Part shown: piece after piece, positions 17,856 through 26,767 of the stretch | How positions within the stretch are numbered: position 1 is the first letter of the stretch | Layout of the letters: every line of letters starts with the position of its first letter | The notes under the pieces: generated by a model | The model's input: the letters and a program-made list of their open reading frames with translations, nothing else | Told to the model about the DNA's origin: nothing | Databases searched by the model: none | Origin: Muribaculum intestinale | GTDB taxonomy: Bacteria > Bacteroidota > Bacteroidia > Bacteroidales > Muribaculaceae | DNA length: 64,000 bases | Direction of reading: 5' to 3' | NCBI RefSeq assembly: GCF_002201515.1 | Contig: NZ_CP021421.1 | Location: forward strand, 1,302,001 to 1,366,000 | Program-made: the position numbers and the translations under genes

Positions 17856-17910
17856 TCCATAAACGACTCATAATAGCCAATTTACAGCCTAAAAAAGTCA
17901 ATTCAAGAAT

Positions 17911-17928
17911 CCATTATTATGATAATGG
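17911..17928. repeat. Short palindrome CCATTAT-N4-ATAATGG
   Basis: Perfect 7-bp arms flank TATG, 26 nt upstream of the insertion-sequence target duplication. It may belong to the original upstream region of susC. Function unknown. Confidence 0.35.
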
Positions 17929-17962
17929 ACGGATATAAGCGTTATAATTTTTCATTATTTCA

Positions 17963-17986
17963 CAGGGCTGGCGCATGAGATTTAAC
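17963..17986 (+). repeat. Left terminal inverted repeat of the insertion sequence
   Basis: This 24-bp repeat is the exact reverse complement of 19168-19191. It begins CAGGGCTGGCGC and overlaps the last codons of the transposase. Confidence 0.95.
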
Positions 17987-19082
17987 TATCCTTAAAGACT
18001 TTGTACAGATATTCAGTGCTCCACATACATTTTTTGCGTCTTCGTTTAAGGCTGAGTTTATCGTTCTGCTTTTTAAGCATTTCCAATGCATACTTGCGCA
18101 TCGCTGAAAAATTGACAGCGCCATTCTTGGCGCGTACGCGGCACATATCTTCCCGAAACGTCACGTCGAGATGCCAGTGCAGTTTGTTCTCGATACCCCA
18201 GTGCGCACGAATACGCATCGCATAGTAAGAAGCCTCATCTTTCTCCACGCTGCTGAGATAGTAGATTGTTTCACGCGAGCGGGCACCGTTCTCAGTACGC
18301 TCACGCTCCATCTTTATGATACGTTTAAGACCGGGCCACTTCTCGTACATTCCCTCCTGTTCCAAAAGTGTCGTATCCATAATTGAACAGGTTCTCTTCT
18401 CAACTCTTCCGTGCCCCTTTTCCTCGGTTGTGTATACCGATAATGGAGTAGTCCTACTAAAGATACTTTCCGTCAAGCTCTTGAGTATCGGCTGATTGTC
18501 TTTAAGCGCCATCAGATAGTCGCCGCCCTGGAGCATGATCTGTTCTGCGATATTACGGTGGGTCCCCATTGCGTCGACTGAAACCAATGCCCCTGTAAGC
18601 CATAAAGAGGACAATACGGACGGCAGAACCGTAAGTTCGTTGGTCTTGCCATCCACCGGCTTTTCGGCAACGCAGATTTCTGTTTCAGATACCCACGCAT
18701 TGAGGATATACAGTCCGTGGCATCCGGGACTCCTGGGATTTTCACCCCGCAGTTTCTTACCGTCAATGATGACCTGATTGCCGCACAGGGATTCGATTAT
18801 GTGGCCTCGGCAGCAATCAAGACTTGCCCGGAGCTGAGCGGGATTGACAGACTCTACAACACGAAGTATCGTGTCACCACACGGGACGCCGTTGCTAAGC
18901 TTCAGCAATCCGGCGGCCTTGAATTCTTCCTCTCGGTCTGTAACCATATCCGATATGTCGTCACAGTCCTCACAATCACACAACACGCCGATGAGTGCCA
19001 TTCGGAGCACATCCTCGAGCTCATGTTTAACCTTGCCCAAGTCACGCGGGTCTTTTACTTTGCTGAAAATTTCTATTTGCAT
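17982..19082 (-). CDS. ISAs1-family DDE transposase
   Basis: The 366-residue, apparently full-length protein belongs to the ISAs1 group (formerly 'H-repeat-associated proteins'). The N-terminal helical domain has KDPRDLGKVKHELEDVLRMALIGVLC. The DDE core shows VIIDGKKLRG (first Asp), LVSVDAMGTHRNIAEQI (second Asp) and WGIENKLHWHLDVTFREDMCR (the Glu region). It is probably active. It runs opposite to the neighbouring susC, so read-through from the transposase cannot drive the glycan locus. Confidence 0.93.
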   Translation of the reverse strand: MQIEIFSKVKDPRDLGKVKHELEDVLRMALIGVLCDCEDCDDISDMVTDREEEFKAAGLLKLSNGVPCGDTILRVVESVNPAQLRASLDCCRGHIIESLCGNQVIIDGKKLRGENPRSPGCHGLYILNAWVSETEICVAEKPVDGKTNELTVLPSVLSSLWLTGALVSVDAMGTHRNIAEQIMLQGGDYLMALKDNQPILKSLTESIFSRTTPLSVYTTEEKGHGRVEKRTCSIMDTTLLEQEGMYEKWPGLKRIIKMERERTENGARSRETIYYLSSVEKDEASYYAMRIRAHWGIENKLHWHLDVTFREDMCRVRAKNGAVNFSAMRKYALEMLKKQNDKLSLKRRRKKCMWSTEYLYKVFKDS

Positions 19083-19167
19083 ACCTCTAATATATCCATT
19101 TTCAGCAATATATGCAATATCTGAAAGTTTATTTCACATAATCAGGTGAATTTTTGACTGAATTTGA

Positions 19168-19191
19168 GTTAAATCTCATGCGCCAGCCCTG
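19168..19191 (-). repeat. Right terminal inverted repeat of the insertion sequence
   Basis: It matches 17963-17986 in inverse orientation with no mismatch and is followed at once by the second copy of the 9-bp target duplication. Confidence 0.95.
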
Positions 19192-19232
19192 ATTATTTCA
19201 CCTCATATGGCGTTTTATTCGAATATTTTATA

Positions 19233-19240
19233 TATATTTG
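19233..19240 (+). promoter_or_regulatory. Candidate -7 element of the susC locus
   Basis: TATATTTG matches TAnnTTTG. The expected start near 19247 lies just before the palindrome at 19254-19270. No TTTG lies at the right distance upstream. That stretch begins only about 40 nt from the insertion sequence end, so the insertion may have removed upstream control sites. A leader of about 260 nt would result. Confidence 0.45.
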
Positions 19241-19253
19241 CAGAAATTTCAAT

Positions 19254-19270
19254 ATCTCTTGGTAAGAGAT
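19254..19270. promoter_or_regulatory. Second copy of the palindromic element, at the predicted susC transcription start
   Basis: ATCTCTT-GGT-AAGAGAT is the exact reverse complement of the core at 17830-17846. Placed just downstream of the putative -7 element, it fits a repressor operator or a 5'-leader stem-loop. The region 19271-19505 holds no other gene I can support. Confidence 0.5.
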
Positions 19271-19505
19271 TTCGCTGTCAGTATCTGTATTATGCGTGTG
19301 GGATTTCAATCACACCTATAATACTTAACTTTCCTCGCGATATTTTTTCATACTGCGAAAGACTCTTTTACACCGGAATTATTGAAAGACTATACTTATA
19401 AAAGCTATTATAGACATCTTAACATCAGTGCTAATTATATCGATTTTCCCAATCTCGATTACTTGCAAACTACTATATTATTAATTTAAAAAATGCCATG
19501 AAGGT

Positions 19506-22500
19506 ATGAATTTTAGATTCATGTATCCTAAGTTTGTAGCATTGAGTGCCGCAATCGCATGCGGACCGTTGCTATACGCGCAGAGCAATCAAGTTCTCTC
19601 AACATCAGCTACCGCGGCGCAAGCCGGCGACGCTCTGATGAACGTCAGCGGTGAAGTTCTGGATTCGACCGGCGAGCCTCTTATCGGTGTTACCGTCGGA
19701 ATCGAGGGTAAAGGAGCTGTAACCACTACCGACATTGACGGTCGCTTTACCGTCAAGGCTCGGCAGGGCGACGTTCTGACATTCTCCTACATCGGTCTCG
19801 CCCCGGCCAAAGTGACCGTCAACGGCAACGGCCCTCTGACCGTTACCATGCAGGACGGAAGCCAGACTCTCGACGAAGTCGTTGTAACAGCGCTCGGCAT
19901 CAAGCGTTCCCAGAAGTCGCTCTCATACAACGTGCAGCAGGTAAAAGGCGATCTTCTCACCACCAACAAAGACGCCAACTTTGTCAACTCTCTCGCAGGT
20001 AAAGTCGCCGGTGTCAACATCAATGCCTCATCATCAGGTACTGGCGGTATCTCGAAGGTTGTGATGCGTGGTACCAAATCAATCATGCAGTCATCCAACG
20101 CCCTCTACGTTGTCGACGGCATGCCCATGCGCTCCGGACGTTCTACCGGCGATACAGGTGCTTTCGGCTCTGCCGGCGCCACCGAGCCGATAGCCGACCT
20201 CAACCCCGACGATATCGAGTCACTGTCGGTACTGACCGGTGCTGCCGCTGCCGCTCTCTATGGCTCGGAGGCGGCCAACGGTGCTATCGTCATCACCACC
20301 AAAAAGGGTGAGGCCGGTAAGACAAAAATCACAGTCGGCACCAACACCGAATGGAACCAGGCCTGGATTCTGCCCCGCTTCCAGAACACCTACGGTGCCG
20401 GACAGAATGGTGCATACAATCCCAACTCATCATGGAGCTGGGGTGCGCGAATGACTCCATACAACAACTCGGGATACGACGTGGCCGATGACTTCCTCAA
20501 CACCGGATTTGTCACAACCAATTCCGTGACATTCTCTACCGGCAATGACAAGCGCCAGACCTACGCATCGGCAGCCGCTGTCAACTCGCAGGGTATCGTT
20601 CCCAACGACCGCTACAACCGCTACAACTTCAACATCCGCAATACCACCACATTCCTCGACGACAAGATGACCCTTGACCTCAACGCAAGCTACATCTATC
20701 AGAACGATAGGAACATGGTAAACCAGGGTACATACATGAACCCCATCGTAGGCGCATACCTCTTCCCCCGCGGCAACGACTGGGACGAAGTCAAGATGTA
20801 TGAGGTATACGACCCGGCACGCCACCTCAACGTACAGAACTGGAAGTATGGCGACTACGGCATGACCACTCAGAACCCCTACTGGGTAAGCAACCGCAAC
20901 GTACGCGAAAGTTTCAAAGACCGCTACATGCTGGGAGCACACCTTTCGTACAAGGTACTCCCCTACCTCACCCTTAGCGGACGAGTTCGCATCGACAACT
21001 CCAACACCTCGACCACCGACAAGCGCTACGCCACAACCAACGAAATCATGTCTGACGGCAGCTCAAACGGATGGTTCGGCACAGCCCGCTACAAGGACAA
21101 ACAGATATATGCCGACTTCCTCGCCTCATTCAGCAAAGACCTCGGCGACGACTTCAACCTACAGGCCAACTTCGGCGGTTCAATCTCCGATATGCGCTTT
21201 GAGTCGCTCGACGTACACGGAGCAATCTCCGACGGCAAGGGCTCATACGAGGGCATGAATGTGGGTCTCCCCAACTTCTTCGCCATCACCAATATCAACG
21301 ACCGCCCCTCGAAGACTCAGACCGGATGGCGCGAACAGACCCAGTCGCTCTATGCAAGCGCCGACCTCGGCTACAAGAACACATACTACCTGACCCTGAC
21401 CGGACGTAACGACTGGCCCTCGCAGCTGGCCGGCCCCGACTCCAAGTCATCGTCATTCTTCTACCCCTCGGTAGGTGTATCAGTGCTTATGAACCAGATG
21501 TTTGCCGACCACGGCATCGAGTTCAACCCCGAAATCATCTCGTTCTGGAAGATACGCGCCTCATGGGCATCGGTAGGTACCGCGTTCCCCCGCTTCATCG
21601 CCAACCCCACATACGAATGGGTCAACGGCGCATGGTCGGTGCTCACACAGTATCCCATGAGCGACCTCAAGCCCGAGCGTACCAAGTCGTGGGAAGTAGG
21701 TATGAACTTCCGGTTCCTCACCGACCTCACATTCGACGCCACATGGTATCTCGCCGACACATACAACCAGACCTTCAACCCCAACCTCGCTGTCGGAAAG
21801 TACTCCAACCTCTATGTACAGGCCGGTAACGTGCGCAACTGGGGTATGGAATTCGCCCTCAACTACGAGCACACATGGGGCAACTTCACCTGGTCATCAG
21901 GACTCACATATTCGTTCAACAAGAACAAAATACGCGAACTCGCTCGCAATGTAATCAATCCCGTCACCGGCGAGACATTCTCCCTCGACCAGATTGAACC
22001 TGCTGCCGGCAACAGCCTCGGAGCCACCCACTTCATCCTGCGTGAAGGCGGCACCATGGGCGATCTCTACTCTTCTGTCGACCTCATGCGCGACGCCAAC
22101 GGCAACATCTATGTCGACAACACCGGCGCCGTATCCAAGACCACAATCAAGGACAACTCCGAGTATATCAAACTCGGCTCAGTACTCCCCAAGGGCAACC
22201 TCGCCTGGAGCAACACCTTCCGCTGGAAGAACCTCTCGGCAAGCTGCATGTTCTCGGCTCGTCTCGGAGGTATCGTATTCTCCCGCACACAGGCCATTCT
22301 CGACCTCTACGGAGTGTCGGAGGCTTCAGGTGCCGCACGCGACCTCGGCTACGTGTCAATCAACGGCGGCGACCATGTAAATCCCGAACAGTGGTACGGA
22401 ACCATCGCATCCGGCGATATGGTGCCTCAGTACTACACATACTCGGCCACCAACGTGCGCCTGCAGGAGGCTACCATCAGCTACCTCATACCCCGCCGTC

Positions 22501-22682
22501 TGCTTGCCAACGTATGCGACATCCGCGTATCGCTTGTCGGACGCAACCTTTGGATGATTTACAACAAGGCTCCCTTCGACCCCGAGGCTGTAGCTTCAGC
22601 CGGTAACTACTACCAGGGCATGGACAACTTCATGATGCCGTCGCTGCGTAACTTCGGCTTCAACGTTAATTTCAATTTCTAA
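19506..22682 (+). CDS. SusC/RagA-type TonB-dependent outer-membrane transporter
   Basis: The 1,058-residue protein has a signal peptide (ending LLYAQ). A carboxypeptidase-D-like plug extension follows (VSGEVLDSTGEPLIGVTVGIEGKG, then GRFTVKARQGDVLTFSYIG). The TonB box/plug region has LDEVVVTALGIKRSQKSLSY, and the barrel ends FGFNVNFNF. No STN signalling domain is present, so no ECF/anti-sigma control is expected. It imports an oligosaccharide with the SusD lid encoded next. The neighbours suggest a high-mannose N-glycan product, though this is by analogy. Confidence 0.95.
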   Translation: MNFRFMYPKFVALSAAIACGPLLYAQSNQVLSTSATAAQAGDALMNVSGEVLDSTGEPLIGVTVGIEGKGAVTTTDIDGRFTVKARQGDVLTFSYIGLAPAKVTVNGNGPLTVTMQDGSQTLDEVVVTALGIKRSQKSLSYNVQQVKGDLLTTNKDANFVNSLAGKVAGVNINASSSGTGGISKVVMRGTKSIMQSSNALYVVDGMPMRSGRSTGDTGAFGSAGATEPIADLNPDDIESLSVLTGAAAAALYGSEAANGAIVITTKKGEAGKTKITVGTNTEWNQAWILPRFQNTYGAGQNGAYNPNSSWSWGARMTPYNNSGYDVADDFLNTGFVTTNSVTFSTGNDKRQTYASAAAVNSQGIVPNDRYNRYNFNIRNTTTFLDDKMTLDLNASYIYQNDRNMVNQGTYMNPIVGAYLFPRGNDWDEVKMYEVYDPARHLNVQNWKYGDYGMTTQNPYWVSNRNVRESFKDRYMLGAHLSYKVLPYLTLSGRVRIDNSNTSTTDKRYATTNEIMSDGSSNGWFGTARYKDKQIYADFLASFSKDLGDDFNLQANFGGSISDMRFESLDVHGAISDGKGSYEGMNVGLPNFFAITNINDRPSKTQTGWREQTQSLYASADLGYKNTYYLTLTGRNDWPSQLAGPDSKSSSFFYPSVGVSVLMNQMFADHGIEFNPEIISFWKIRASWASVGTAFPRFIANPTYEWVNGAWSVLTQYPMSDLKPERTKSWEVGMNFRFLTDLTFDATWYLADTYNQTFNPNLAVGKYSNLYVQAGNVRNWGMEFALNYEHTWGNFTWSSGLTYSFNKNKIRELARNVINPVTGETFSLDQIEPAAGNSLGATHFILREGGTMGDLYSSVDLMRDANGNIYVDNTGAVSKTTIKDNSEYIKLGSVLPKGNLAWSNTFRWKNLSASCMFSARLGGIVFSRTQAILDLYGVSEASGAARDLGYVSINGGDHVNPEQWYGTIASGDMVPQYYTYSATNVRLQEATISYLIPRRLLANVCDIRVSLVGRNLWMIYNKAPFDPEAVASAGNYYQGMDNFMMPSLRNFGFNVNFNF

Positions 22683-22705
22683 CGCCCCCAACATTGCAAT
22701 AAACA

Positions 22706-24334
22706 ATGAAACAAAACTCATTATATAACATCATCGCAGGAGGTGTGCTCGCCCTGTCCGCAACCGCCTGTACCGGTGCATACGAGGATATAAACCGCAA
22801 TCCCTTTGAGCCCGACGATCTCACTGCCGACGATTACGCGCTCTCCTCCTCGATGTACAACATCTGCAACACCGTGATGTCAAACGACGTAAACCAGTAC
22901 CAGTTTGTCGAGAGCCTCATGGGTTGCACACTCGGAGGATACTTCGCCGACGGCAACGGAAACTTCACCGCCTCATTCTCACGCTACAATCCAGCCAATG
23001 GCTGGAGCCGAGTGTTCATGGAGGCAAACCAGAACTCAATCATCCCCACACTATACACCAACATTTCGATGATTGAAGGATACTGCGAGACATCGGGCAA
23101 CCCCGTGCCCGCAGCCATCGCCAAAGTGGTGAAAGTAGCCGCCATGAGCCGTGTCACCGACTGCTACGGTCCGATTCCCTACAGCAAGATTGGCTACGAC
23201 GGCAACATCCTCACCCCCTACGACTCCCAGCAGGACGTGTACTACAAATTTTTCGAGGAACTCGGCGAGGCAATCGAGGAGCTCAACCAGAACCGCGGCG
23301 CCCAGCTCAATCCGCTGATTGACGACGTATACCGCGGCGACGTCACCAAATGGATACGCTTCGCCAACTCGCTTAAACTGCGTCTTGCCCTGCGTATATC
23401 CTATGCCGACCCCGCAAAAGCCAAGCAGATGGCTGAAGAGGCCGTAAATCCGGCCAACGGCGGTGTAATCGAGACAGTCGACGCCAACGCCACTTACAAA
23501 CACTACTCCAACGGCGGCAATCCCACTTACATGTCGACCGTGAACTACGGCAATGACTCGCGCCCCTCGGCCGACCTCATCTGCTACATGAACGGATACA
23601 ACGACCCCCGTCGTGCCGAATACTTCACCACTTCGGGCTGGACCAACGCCGACGGCTCATACATGACCGACCCGGCCGGCAACCCCCTCGAATATGTAGG
23701 TGTGCGCCGCGGATGGGAGACATATGAGCGCGACGGATGGGCTCTGAAGATGTCGCAGATCGGTGTATCATCCTCCGACCCCACAATCTGGATGACAGCC
23801 AGCGAGGTAGCATTCCTCCGCGCTGAAGGCGCTGCCGTGTTCAACTGGAACATGGGCGGCACTGCCGAGAGCTTCTACAACAACGGTATCGCGCTATCGT
23901 TTGAGCAGTATGGCGTAAGCGGAGCCGAGGATTACATGGCCGACGCCACATCGGTACCCGCCACCTACTACGACCCCTCTTCGGCCAATCCATGGTCGGG
24001 CTCTCTCCCCAGAGTCACCGTAAAATGGGATGAATCGGCATCCGCAGAACAGAAGCAGGAGCGCATCATAATCCAGAAGTGGATTGCCAACTGGACTCTC
24101 GGCAACGAAGCCTGGGCCGACCTGCGCCGCACAGGATATCCGAGCCTGATTCCCGTTGCCGCCAACCTCTCAGGTGGTGTGGTCGACTCGGCCAAAGGCC
24201 CTCAGCGCATGCCATACCCCCAGGAAGAATACACCAACAACAGCACCAACGTACGCAATGCTGTAAACACACTCCTCGGAGGTCCCGACAACATGGCTAC
24301 AAAGCTCTGGTGGGCGGCCAAGCCTAACATCTAA
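22706..24334 (+). CDS. SusD/RagB-like glycan-binding lipoprotein
   Basis: The 542-residue lipoprotein (signal MKQNSLYNIIAGGVLALSATAC) is of the SusD-like type 2 group. It contains DINRNPFEPDDLTADDYALSSSMYN near the N terminus and TPR-like helices such as GDVTKWIRFANSLKLRLALRIS. It ends LWWAAKPNI. It forms the hinged lid of the SusC transporter and captures the glycan at the surface. It starts 24 nt after susC. Confidence 0.93.
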   Translation: MKQNSLYNIIAGGVLALSATACTGAYEDINRNPFEPDDLTADDYALSSSMYNICNTVMSNDVNQYQFVESLMGCTLGGYFADGNGNFTASFSRYNPANGWSRVFMEANQNSIIPTLYTNISMIEGYCETSGNPVPAAIAKVVKVAAMSRVTDCYGPIPYSKIGYDGNILTPYDSQQDVYYKFFEELGEAIEELNQNRGAQLNPLIDDVYRGDVTKWIRFANSLKLRLALRISYADPAKAKQMAEEAVNPANGGVIETVDANATYKHYSNGGNPTYMSTVNYGNDSRPSADLICYMNGYNDPRRAEYFTTSGWTNADGSYMTDPAGNPLEYVGVRRGWETYERDGWALKMSQIGVSSSDPTIWMTASEVAFLRAEGAAVFNWNMGGTAESFYNNGIALSFEQYGVSGAEDYMADATSVPATYYDPSSANPWSGSLPRVTVKWDESASAEQKQERIIIQKWIANWTLGNEAWADLRRTGYPSLIPVAANLSGGVVDSAKGPQRMPYPQEEYTNNSTNVRNAVNTLLGGPDNMATKLWWAAKPNI

Positions 24335-24381
24335 TTTTTTCAGCAGCTTTTTCCTCATCATTATTTACAACTCTGATTTTT

Positions 24382-25452
24382 ATGAACAAAAACTTCAAAT
24401 ACCTGTATTCAGCCCTCCTGGGACTCGCACTCGGTGTATCCATGACCGCATGCGACGACTGGACAGAGCCTGAAAGCATCGACCTCAACTACGGGACTAT
24501 CGACCAGGCCGACCCCGAAGCCTATGCCAAATACCTGGCCGACCTGCGCGAATACCGCGGTCGCGATCACAAGAAAGTATATGCATGGTTTGACAATGTG
24601 GCCGAATTCGGCTCGCAGGGCCATCGCATAACAGCACTTCCCGACTCAATCGACGTAATCGTGCTCACCAATCCCGGAGCAGTCACCGACAAACTTGTCG
24701 GCGAGATGAATCAGGTGCGCAACGACAAAGGGATGCAGATATCCTACTGTATCGACTTCAACGAAATCAAGAAAGACTGGACTCTCAAGTGTGAGGAACT
24801 TGCGGCACGCCGCCTCGAATTCATCGCCCAGAACGGAGAGGACGCCGAGATTCCCGCCGAACTCACCGACCCGACCTTCAACGATTTCATGACTCAAGCA
24901 TGGATGGAACAGCTGTCATACTTCAATGCCGTAGGTTTCGACGGCATCATGGCAGCATTCGACGGCAAGGCCACTCAGCACCTTACCCCTGCGGAACTCG
25001 CCGAATACAACAGCCAGGCCAAACTCTTCCTTGGCATTCTCAACGACTGGCACCAACGCAATCCTTCGGTTCCTGTCGACTACCTCGGCAAGCCCCAGAA
25101 TATCGCGTCACATCCGATACTCAACGACTTCCGTACAGTATTCCTATCCGAGGGTCTCTCGGCCACGAATGCACGTATGTTCGACATCATCTATGCCGAG
25201 GCCAGCGGAACCGTAGCCGACAGCAAACTCGGCATACCGGCTTACATACATGCTGTAAACACAAGCGACGATCCCAAGACCGGAATCTTCTCTGACGGCA
25301 CATATGCCATCGACGGTCTTTCGGCTTGGACTGCCGCCAATAATGTAGGAGCTGTTGGCATTTTCAATACCGCCAACGACTACTTCATCTCCGCAGGCCA
25401 CTACACCACTGTACGCAATCTCATACAGACTGTAAATCCCTGCGCTAAATAA
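24382..25452 (+). CDS. GH18-like surface glycan-binding lipoprotein, predicted non-catalytic
   Basis: The 356-residue lipoprotein (signal to TACDDW) has a GH18 barrel like the endo-GlcNAcases. The catalytic strand near residue 184 reads FDGIMAAFDG, without the DxE pair, so no catalytic acid is present. The order SusC, SusD, GH18-like protein, LamG protein and GH18 enzyme repeats BT3983-BT3987 of B. thetaiotaomicron, where the third protein is a binding protein (recalled). It probably holds N-glycans at the cell surface. Confidence 0.8.
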   Translation: MNKNFKYLYSALLGLALGVSMTACDDWTEPESIDLNYGTIDQADPEAYAKYLADLREYRGRDHKKVYAWFDNVAEFGSQGHRITALPDSIDVIVLTNPGAVTDKLVGEMNQVRNDKGMQISYCIDFNEIKKDWTLKCEELAARRLEFIAQNGEDAEIPAELTDPTFNDFMTQAWMEQLSYFNAVGFDGIMAAFDGKATQHLTPAELAEYNSQAKLFLGILNDWHQRNPSVPVDYLGKPQNIASHPILNDFRTVFLSEGLSATNARMFDIIYAEASGTVADSKLGIPAYIHAVNTSDDPKTGIFSDGTYAIDGLSAWTAANNVGAVGIFNTANDYFISAGHYTTVRNLIQTVNPCAK

Positions 25453-25488
25453 AATTTCATATAAATTCCTTCAACCGATTACTACATC

Positions 25489-26622
25489 ATGAAATTTTCA
25501 GCATATATTCAGGCAACCCTCTGCATCGCCGCTGCAATGTTTACAGCATGCTCCGACGACACCGAAACGGTTGCCAACAGAATCTACGACACGTCGGCCA
25601 TGGAGCCATCGACAGTCCTTATCGACGGAATGGCCGAAAGCTCCGTGCAGACCTTCACCGTGAAAATGGCCAACCCGACCGACCGCGACGAGACCGTGAC
25701 CTACGGTGTGGAACCTTCACTGGTAGAACGCTACAACGCCATATACGGCACCGCAATAATGCTCCCCGCAGAGAATTATGAACTCACCCAGCCTACCGCC
25801 ACTATCATCGCCGGAGCCGTAGAGAGCGACGATGTCGTGGTAACTGTAAAGAATCTCACATCTCTCGACAGAAACCTTGTATACGTACTGCCCGTGACTG
25901 TTGTAAGCTCGTCGGTAGAGGTACTTGAAAGCCAGCGCACACATTTCATAGTCGTACGTGGTGCCGCACTTGTAAATATCGTTGCCGACATTACCAGAAA
26001 CTACTGCTCGCTCAACAACAGCGCCGACGCCACCCAGCTCAACGGCATTACCGACATTACCGTACAGTGGATTATGAACGTCAATGAATTCGGCAAACTC
26101 ATATCTACAGTAATGGGTATCGAAGGCCGTTTCCTCCTGCGTATCGGCGATGCCGGCGTTCCCGACAATCAGCTTCAGCTGGCCACCTCCAACGGCAACG
26201 TCACCGATCCCTCATGGCAGTTTGAGACAGGCAAGTGGCTCCGATGCGCATTTACCTTCAGCTCATCGACAGGCGCCGCAACACTCTGGATCAACGGCAA
26301 CAAGAAAGCCACTCTTACATCAGGCTACTCCGGTTCTGTCAACTGGGCTTCCGACGACTTCTACATCGGAAAATCATACGACAACGAGCGCTGGCTCACG
26401 GGCTGCATTGGTGAAGCCCGAGTATGGAACCGCATACTTACAGACGCCGAGCTGAGCGATGAAGACCAGGCATTCCTCGTTCCCGTAGACTCCGAAGGTC
26501 TAGTAGCATACTGGAAGTTTAACGAAGGCGCCGGATCGCTCATACACGATTACGCCAACGGCTACGACCTCACATGCAATACCGCACCCACATGGGTTTC
26601 TGTATCGCTCCCTGAAAAATAA
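25489..26622 (+). CDS. DUF1735 + LamG-like surface lipoprotein
   Basis: The 377-residue lipoprotein (signal ending MFTACSDD) has two parts. An N-terminal DUF1735 domain (about 30-150, including TVTYGVEPSLVERYNAIYGTA) is followed by a concanavalin/LamG_3 domain (about 170-370, with TLWINGNKKATL, FYIGKSYDNERWLTGCIGEARVWNRIL and GLVAYWKFNEGAG). It is the likely counterpart of BT3986, a surface glycan-binding protein. It lies 36 nt after the previous gene. Confidence 0.85.
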   Translation: MKFSAYIQATLCIAAAMFTACSDDTETVANRIYDTSAMEPSTVLIDGMAESSVQTFTVKMANPTDRDETVTYGVEPSLVERYNAIYGTAIMLPAENYELTQPTATIIAGAVESDDVVVTVKNLTSLDRNLVYVLPVTVVSSSVEVLESQRTHFIVVRGAALVNIVADITRNYCSLNNSADATQLNGITDITVQWIMNVNEFGKLISTVMGIEGRFLLRIGDAGVPDNQLQLATSNGNVTDPSWQFETGKWLRCAFTFSSSTGAATLWINGNKKATLTSGYSGSVNWASDDFYIGKSYDNERWLTGCIGEARVWNRILTDAELSDEDQAFLVPVDSEGLVAYWKFNEGAGSLIHDYANGYDLTCNTAPTWVSVSLPEK

Positions 26623-26767
26623 TATCCCTCTTTCCCTCCAATTATCCCCGGTGCAGGCGTCTGCAATACCGGCGTACTGCATCAGGGCATATCATCGGGA
26701 AAGAATCAACGGACATTAGAGACATTTATACAAACACTCATCTCCCAACTCAATCCTACAATACCAA

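Larger units (their letters stand above)
17963..19191 (-). mobile_element. Complete ISAs1-family insertion sequence
   Basis: The 1,229-bp element is bounded by perfect 24-bp terminal inverted repeats (17963-17986 and 19168-19191). Directly outside is a perfect 9-bp target duplication, ATTATTTCA (17954-17962 and 19192-19200). It carries a single intact transposase on the minus strand. Perfect ends and duplication suggest a recent insertion. It landed between the amylase terminator and the susC promoter, and it separates two copies of a palindromic element. Confidence 0.95.

Noticed and set aside
19207..19401. 64-codon frame in the susC leader
   Set aside because: It includes the promoter box and the palindrome, has skewed composition, and no ribosome-binding signal or homology; probably untranslated leader.
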